A stretch of 64,000 bases of DNA, taken from a virus. The translations under genes and the position numbers were made by a program. The DNA is taken from IMG/VR virus record IMGVR_UViG_3300018080_008436, positions 412,249 through 476,248 of that record. One strand, given 5' to 3'. Each line of letters opens with the position of its first letter. The stretch's first letter is position 1. Of the stretch, positions 58,752 through 64,000 are shown piece by piece. The notes under the pieces were generated by a model, which saw only the letters and a list, made by a program, of their open reading frames with translations, had not been told where the DNA came from and did not search any database.

Positions 58752-61700
58752 CTATTGGCTTTCGCTAGAACTTTCGCTAAACATTTCAGATGAAGAGGAA
58801 GATGACTCACCTTGAGATGATGTTGATGAGCTTTCGGAGTATAACTCACTAGAGGTACTTGAGCTTTCGGAGTATAACTCACTAGAGGTACTTGAACTTT
58901 CAGAGAATCCTTCAGATGATGTACTTGAACTATCGGTACTTTGTGAGTATTGTTCACTAGATGTACTTGAACTATCAGTACTCTCTGTTAATCTACGGAA
59001 AGTTCCATCCTCCCAAATTGCGTTTCCTAAATCACCATCCCAGACAAAGTTATCTCCATTCTCTAGTATCCATTGTTCGTCATTAATGGATGAAGATGAA
59101 CTTTCTGAACCAGAGCTTGTGGAGAATGGACAACTTTCTTCAACAAATCCAGGGTCGCCAAATCCCCTGCCTTTTGTCCAGACATTACCTTGATTAATTG
59201 GATAAATTTGGTTTGGGTCACTATAGAACATCCAAAGATTTATGTCATTAGTAACTGTATCGTTAACGGCCCAATAAAAATTACCACCTGATTCTCCATA
59301 AAATAGATATAAGTCATTTGTATAACGTTTATATATTGGATACCCATTAAATGTTTGTATAGTTTTGTAATACGGCCCATTAACATCTTGAGCAGGGACA
59401 GAGCTTGAACTTGATTCTGAAGAAAATTGTTCACTTGATGTTGAGGAACTCTGAGAAATACTGCTAGATGATTCAGATTTTGATGAATCGCTTACTGAAC
59501 TTTCAGAAAGTGAGCTTGAACTTTCAGATTGAGAGCTAGAAGACTCACTAGTAAATCCTCCAGAACTTGTACTACTAGAGTCTTTAGAACTTGAACTACT
59601 TTCTCCAACTCCATCAGCAAGGGTTGAAAGTCTAATGGCAGATAAACCAATTTGGCTTGCTACCGTTAAATCTGTTCCACCTGCCTGACCTTGGAGAGAT
59701 GTCCTTAACTCAACTTCCTCCCCCGCTGTCAATTCAAGGACAGTGTGGGCGTTAAAACCACCATTCCAAGTGTCTGCTCCCCCCTGAGAACCACGTTTGT
59801 AATTACCATGACCCCCAATATTACTTTCGACATCATCAACAAACCAATCCGCGCCAAATGTAAGTCTTGTCCCACTAGTTGAAACTGTATCATCTGACAA
59901 TCCATTCCCCATAAACAAATAATCATCAGTAATATTAACTTGAACTTCAGCATTAGAGTTTTGAGTATAGGAGTTTGTGTCAATTTGATCAACATCTCTA
60001 GCAATATTAAGAATGGTACTTGCTCCCACATCCTGTCCACCAGTACTATCATGAGTAATAATGGTTTCTGTATGCCATGGTACTTCCATAATTTCCAGAC
60101 TAGATGAGTTAACAACTCTGGCCATACCTGTTCCATCAATGTCTGCGTTACCTCTTTGGATTTGCAAGATAAGATCTTGATTTGCAGTTGTATTATCGAC
60201 TAGAAAAAGCGCATGAGCCACACCTGGACCTGAACTATTACCTCTTTCATAGACATATGAATAACTACCCTCAATTGCTGTACCACCCAAAGTTGTCCTT
60301 AATATTCTTTGTGTTCTACTAGATCCAGGTCCAAACTTGAAAGAATATTTGACAAGATATTTTGCGACCTTTTTAAGTCGAACGGTTGTTGCATTTTGTT
60401 GTTCGATAACATCTGTGTCAGTTTCGTCTTTAGTATTAAATGTAATGTCCTGCCATACTGTTCCAACGTAAGCTGTAGTATCTATATCGTCAAAGTATTG
60501 TCCATATGCGACTTTGTCTTCACTTGGCAATTTTACCAACATTAATGAAGTTTTAGAGTTCGATAACACATCAGATGCACTTATAAGTACGGGTTGCCAT
60601 TCAACTCGGACATCTTGTCCTCTAACTACATCTATAAAAACCGCTCCAGATGTAAAGCCTTCATCATTCTCATTATTTCTGGCATAGCCATATCCATAAC
60701 CACCATCTTGAACTACACCATTAACCAAAACTCTTGATTGAATTGAATGTCTGCCATCAGATGTTGATGTTGATCTAATCTCATACATGAGTAGGTATTT
60801 ACCATTGCTATCTATAGTGATGTCTGTATTGTTTACGTTTTTGTTATAAATGCTGTCTTCTCTAACAGTGTTATTAAATTGAACTCCTTCCCATACCCCA
60901 ATGTTTCCTATTGTTTGGGTATTATTTGTGTCTTGGTAAATTGCAATAAGTCCAGTATTTTCTACATCAGACTCACTACTGGAACTTGTGATTCCCTCAC
61001 TACTGGAACTATTGGAACTGTCAGAACTAAATTCATCGTTAAGCCATTTATCAGCGAGATATGCTTCTACTTCATATCTCTCTGATGTAGACAGAACCCT
61101 ATCATAGAGAAGTATTTCAGCGACTAAACCTTCAGTATATGAATCATTATTTCTGTTTCTTCCAACAGCATAAAAATCAAACAACGGATTGAAAACGGAA
61201 CCAAGAGTTTGATCTAAGGTTTTCAATCCATTTATATAACCTTTTAAACTATTGGCACCATCAGCAGTAATTGATAAAACGGTTGGCAATCTATTCCCAG
61301 AAGATTGCTCAATGGAATATTCTGTAGCTCCTACTCTAATTCCTAAAGTATCTGATGCATTATAATTGACTTGAAAGGAAGTGTCTGGAGTTTCTGAAGA
61401 ATCATTACAAAACCAACTATCAAATTCAGATTGAGTTTCTGTTGATTTATAAACCAAGAAAAAAGTCATTGGGCCTTGCCAATTAACGATATCTCTGTCT
61501 AAATAATCGTTATCACCATCAAACTCAACAGTGTTCCTTCCATTCATTGAGTTCAAGTTGTAAACTGGTTGATTTGCAGGGGTTGTCTGCTCCACATTAA
61601 GTATATTACCAGATTTGTCAGCCCAAGCAGATACATTACTTCCGTTCAAGGTAATAGTGGATGCATCATCTGCATCTAGCCATAACCTCAATCCATTGGA

Positions 61701-61835
61701 CGGGAGTCCTTCTGATGATGTTGAGCTACTATCTCTGCTTGAACTGGAGCTACTATCTCTACTGGAAGAGCTAGAACTACTGTCTCTGCTTGAGCTTGAG
61801 CTACTATCAAAACTACTTGAACTACTTGAAGCCAT
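58752..61835 (-). CDS. Polyserine-linked LamG/jelly-roll adhesin
   Basis: The protein has 1027 residues. An N-terminal run of serines with DSSSSSS and RDSSSSS repeats is followed by a LamG/concanavalin-like domain (about 45-265; GLRLWLDADDASTI, NTVEFDGDNDYLDR, EILLYDRVLSTSERYEVEAY). Three related jelly-roll domains follow (LIAIYQDTN, VAYGQYFDD, TETIITHDS) of C1q/TNF-like pattern, then more serine linkers and a short aromatic domain near the end (PYYKTIQTFNGYPIY). No signal peptide or membrane segment, as for a virion fibre. A minus-strand TATAAT lies at 61869-61874. Confidence 0.75.
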   Translation of the reverse strand: MASSSSSSFDSSSSSSRDSSSSSSSRDSSSSSSRDSSSTSSEGLPSNGLRLWLDADDASTITLNGSNVSAWADKSGNILNVEQTTPANQPVYNLNSMNGRNTVEFDGDNDYLDRDIVNWQGPMTFFLVYKSTETQSEFDSWFCNDSSETPDTSFQVNYNASDTLGIRVGATEYSIEQSSGNRLPTVLSITADGANSLKGYINGLKTLDQTLGSVFNPLFDFYAVGRNRNNDSYTEGLVAEILLYDRVLSTSERYEVEAYLADKWLNDEFSSDSSNSSSSEGITSSSSESDVENTGLIAIYQDTNNTQTIGNIGVWEGVQFNNTVREDSIYNKNVNNTDITIDSNGKYLLMYEIRSTSTSDGRHSIQSRVLVNGVVQDGGYGYGYARNNENDEGFTSGAVFIDVVRGQDVRVEWQPVLISASDVLSNSKTSLMLVKLPSEDKVAYGQYFDDIDTTAYVGTVWQDITFNTKDETDTDVIEQQNATTVRLKKVAKYLVKYSFKFGPGSSRTQRILRTTLGGTAIEGSYSYVYERGNSSGPGVAHALFLVDNTTANQDLILQIQRGNADIDGTGMARVVNSSSLEIMEVPWHTETIITHDSTGGQDVGASTILNIARDVDQIDTNSYTQNSNAEVQVNITDDYLFMGNGLSDDTVSTSGTRLTFGADWFVDDVESNIGGHGNYKRGSQGGADTWNGGFNAHTVLELTAGEEVELRTSLQGQAGGTDLTVASQIGLSAIRLSTLADGVGESSSSSKDSSSTSSGGFTSESSSSQSESSSSLSESSVSDSSKSESSSSISQSSSTSSEQFSSESSSSSVPAQDVNGPYYKTIQTFNGYPIYKRYTNDLYLFYGESGGNFYWAVNDTVTNDINLWMFYSDPNQIYPINQGNVWTKGRGFGDPGFVEESCPFSTSSGSESSSSSINDEQWILENGDNFVWDGDLGNAIWEDGTFRRLTESTDSSSTSSEQYSQSTDSSSTSSEGFSESSSTSSELYSESSSTSSELYSESSSTSSQGESSSSSSEMFSESSSESQ

Positions 61836-61894
61836 TAAATGTTTCCATTACTATTTTTCGTATTCTATATTATAAATTTTTTTCTATTAATCCC

Positions 61895-64000
61895 TTATCC
61901 AAAACCAAATAAACAGTATTGATCTGGGAATGCCTCTGATGAACTTGAACTTTCGGAGAATCCTTCGCTTGAACTTGAACTTGAACTTTCGGAGAATCCT
62001 TCGCTTGAACTTGAACTTTCTGAAGAAGAGCTTTCTGAAGAAGAGCTTTCAGAGAAACCCTCTGATGAACTGCTACTTGAATCTTTAGAACTACTTGATG
62101 ACGAAATATCAGCTTCAAAACAAGTTGCCATTGCTGACAAACTGATATTAGTACCAGTAACAGTAGTTCCTGTTTCAGTGTACCACCTACCTTTAATGGT
62201 ATAGGTTCCTGCTGGTAATTTATTTTCTGTTCTTACAAAAATTGAGCAACTTCCATCTTCATTAGCTGTTCCATGACTTCTTCTAATCTCACCATAATCA
62301 GTTCCATCAATGTTGATCGTGAAAAGAACATCTCTATTTGCAACATCTGCTGATGTCTGTAATGTCATGCATGCAAAAATGTGGCCCTCTTGATTTAACT
62401 GTAGGGTTATGGAAGATCCATCTATATCCTCTATGGAAGTTGCAGTTGTTGTATCAGAATTAACTATTGTCTGGGATGATGGAAGAAACTCTTCTTGATT
62501 TGTTTCGCATCCGAAGGCCGTAAGCATAAATGGAGCACCAGTGGCAGTAACTGGAGATTCAACACTCCACCTTCCTTTAACTGTTATGTCTCCAGGACCA
62601 AAGTTACTTCCAGTTCTTGAAGCTATACATATAGAAGATCTGTCTCCTGCACTTGAATGGAACCTGGTAATAGGCAACTCTTGACCACCAATGTTCAGGG
62701 CGCAAGTAATGTCTTTGGCGGCTCCACCAGAAATGTATGTGGTTGCAGATAGGAAACCAAAAATTGGATGGTTCGTCTGCATGGTCAAGTCTTGAGTTAA
62801 GCCATCAATATCCTCTAGTGTTGCAGATGTTGTTGTGTCATTTGCAACTGTATCATATATTGATGGGATTTCATTTCCATAACAACTCTGCATAGGAATG
62901 GCGATAACAGTGATGCTAGTTGCAGATAGAGTTCCTCCTTCAGTATACCATCTACCTTTAACTGTGTATGTCCCTGCTGGAAGAGTGCTTGGAGTTCTAT
63001 AAACAACACCAACACTACCATAATCATTTGAACTTGACTGGTATCTAGTAATCACAGGAGAATCTGTTCCATTGATGCTAATGGCGAAATAACCTTCTTG
63101 GTTATTAGTTGTATTGTTGCTTGATAACGACATGAATCCCATTATGTGGGCATCGTCAACCAATATAACGTCAACGCTTGCTCCATCGATATCCTCAAGA
63201 GCGGTTGTATTGGTTGTGGAGTCAGATGCAACAACTGCTCTTTCAACAAACATGCAATTAAGACATTCCAAGCTTGAAGAGCTACTTGATGAACTGCTAA
63301 ATCCTTCACTACTTGAGCTTGAAGGAGAAGATTCAGAAATACTTGACGATGACTCAGACAGAGATGAAGACGATTCGGACTGAGAACTCTCTGAGAAAGA
63401 ACTCTCAGATTGACTACTGCTGGATTCTGATGTACTACTTGAGCTAGATGATTCTGAGCTTATACTTTCAGTAAACTCATCGCAGTGTCTGTACCTAAAA
63501 TGAACGTTCTCTGTAGAACTACTTGATGAGTTACTACTTGATGATTCACTCTGCGAACTTGAACTTTCTGAGAATCCTTCGGATGAACTGCTTGAAGGAG
63601 AGGATTCCGACTGACTAGATGATGATTCTGATTGAGAACTACTAGACTCACTTTGTGATGACGAACTCTCTGACTGAGAAGATTCACTTTGAGAACTAGA
63701 ACTCTCTGACTGCGAAGAACTGGATTCAGATTGAGATGAATCGGACTGACTACTTGAGCTTTCAGACTGACTACTTGAGCTTTCAGATTGAGATGAATCG
63801 GACTGACTAGATGAACTTTCAGATTGACTACTTTCACTTTGTGAACTGCTTGACTCTGATTGACTACTTTCAGACTGAGATGATTCACTTTGAGATGATT
63901 CCGATTGACTACTTATACTTTCGGTAAATAAATCGCATAACAAATATTTGTAATGAACGTTTTCTGTTGAACTACTTGATGATTCACTACTTGAGCTTTC
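61895..64000 (-). CDS. Polyserine-linked fibre protein, N-terminus beyond window
   Basis: At least 701 residues; the frame is open to the right edge. A long [ST]-Q-S-E-S-S linker carries two copies of a cassette ENVH[FY]-[RK]-Y-x-[HL]-CD-x-FTESISS, a repeated short element. Three copies of a roughly 118-residue beta domain follow (VVASDSTTNTTALEDIDG, TVANDTTTSATLEDIDG, TIVNSDTTTATSIEDIDG, each with a GTYT-[VI]-KGRW or similar end), of TNF/C1q-like pattern. A short C-terminal serine segment closes it. An apparent start at 63943 is a TTG and is not used. Fibre or adhesin, likely paralogous to the previous protein. Confidence 0.78.
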   Translation of the reverse strand, partial: ESSSSESSSSSTENVHYKYLLCDLFTESISSQSESSQSESSQSESSQSESSSSQSESSQSESSSSQSDSSQSESSSSQSESSSSQSDSSQSESSSSQSESSSSQSESSQSESSSSQSESSSSQSESSSSQSESSPSSSSSEGFSESSSSQSESSSSNSSSSSTENVHFRYRHCDEFTESISSESSSSSSTSESSSSQSESSFSESSQSESSSSLSESSSSISESSPSSSSSEGFSSSSSSSSSLECLNCMFVERAVVASDSTTNTTALEDIDGASVDVILVDDAHIMGFMSLSSNNTTNNQEGYFAISINGTDSPVITRYQSSSNDYGSVGVVYRTPSTLPAGTYTVKGRWYTEGGTLSATSITVIAIPMQSCYGNEIPSIYDTVANDTTTSATLEDIDGLTQDLTMQTNHPIFGFLSATTYISGGAAKDITCALNIGGQELPITRFHSSAGDRSSICIASRTGSNFGPGDITVKGRWSVESPVTATGAPFMLTAFGCETNQEEFLPSSQTIVNSDTTTATSIEDIDGSSITLQLNQEGHIFACMTLQTSADVANRDVLFTINIDGTDYGEIRRSHGTANEDGSCSIFVRTENKLPAGTYTIKGRWYTETGTTVTGTNISLSAMATCFEADISSSSSSKDSSSSSSEGFSESSSSESSSSESSSSSEGFSESSSSSSSEGFSESSSSSEAFPDQYCLFGFG

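Noticed and set aside
63300-63960. A CRISPR-like array in the serine repeat region
   Set aside because: The repeats are degenerate, in frame and encode Q-S-E-S-S units; there are no spacers of constant length between identical repeats and no cas genes.

Overview
The window is part of the genome of a large, AT-rich tailed double-stranded DNA bacteriophage that uses the standard bacterial code, has strong GGAG-type ribosome sites and is densely packed. The head module reads on the minus strand in the order terminase large subunit, portal, prohead protease, a large scaffold-like protein, decoration protein, HK97-fold major capsid protein. Many proteins are novel and most small ones have no family I recognise. 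The host cannot be fixed from sequence. Polyserine-linked fibre proteins, a LamG-like domain, a secreted EF-hand protein with a sigma-54-type promoter and a B12-dependent ribonucleotide reductase would fit an aquatic or PVC-type Gram-negative bacterium, but that is inference.

Layout. 1-330: start of a minus-strand gene, divergent from a short plus-strand cluster (410-3721) that includes a CCA-adding tRNA nucleotidyltransferase with an HD domain. 3718-12004: minus-strand accessory cassettes, many starting with the same short leader (MKIIKxA-like or NWYKKAQ-like). They include a DUF5662/HD-like protein, a secreted EF-hand protein, two transglutaminase-like proteins, a rhodanese and a phosphoribosyltransferase, and are separated by strong terminators. 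12036-31791: capsid, decoration protein, large scaffold-like protein, prohead protease, a 1305-residue protein, a portal fused to a DUF559-type nuclease domain, and a classical AAA+ ATPase. 31854-44207: further virion-type proteins, including a DUF192 protein, a metalloprotease/nucleotidyltransferase-like fusion, an HtrA-like serine protease, terminase and an NHL propeller protein. 44276-50184: class II ribonucleotide reductase (nrdJ) split by an intein, an ABC-type ATPase and small proteins. 50268-54942 (plus strand): lysozyme, then an operator-controlled unit with two unknown proteins, a von Willebrand A protein and a ClpP-like protease. 54943-64000: minus-strand fibre or adhesin genes with a beta-helix protein and two giant polyserine-linked jelly-roll proteins, the last running off the right edge.

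How it may work together. The head genes supply capsid, portal, packaging motor and maturation protease. The recurring motif hydrophobic-[KR]-x-A-[SQNGA] sits at residues about 4-7 of many small enzymes and inside most large head-cluster proteins. I propose it is a capsid-targeting or maturation-protease site, so that the small enzymes would be packaged and injected cargo. This is the most interesting hypothesis in the window and is untested. Two homopolymer sites (A5 at 17460-17464 and A9 at 39213-39221) break or extend reading frames; each is either programmed -1 frameshifting or an assembly error. Promoters and operators stand out at 8371-8454, 51191-51350 and 54294-54342.
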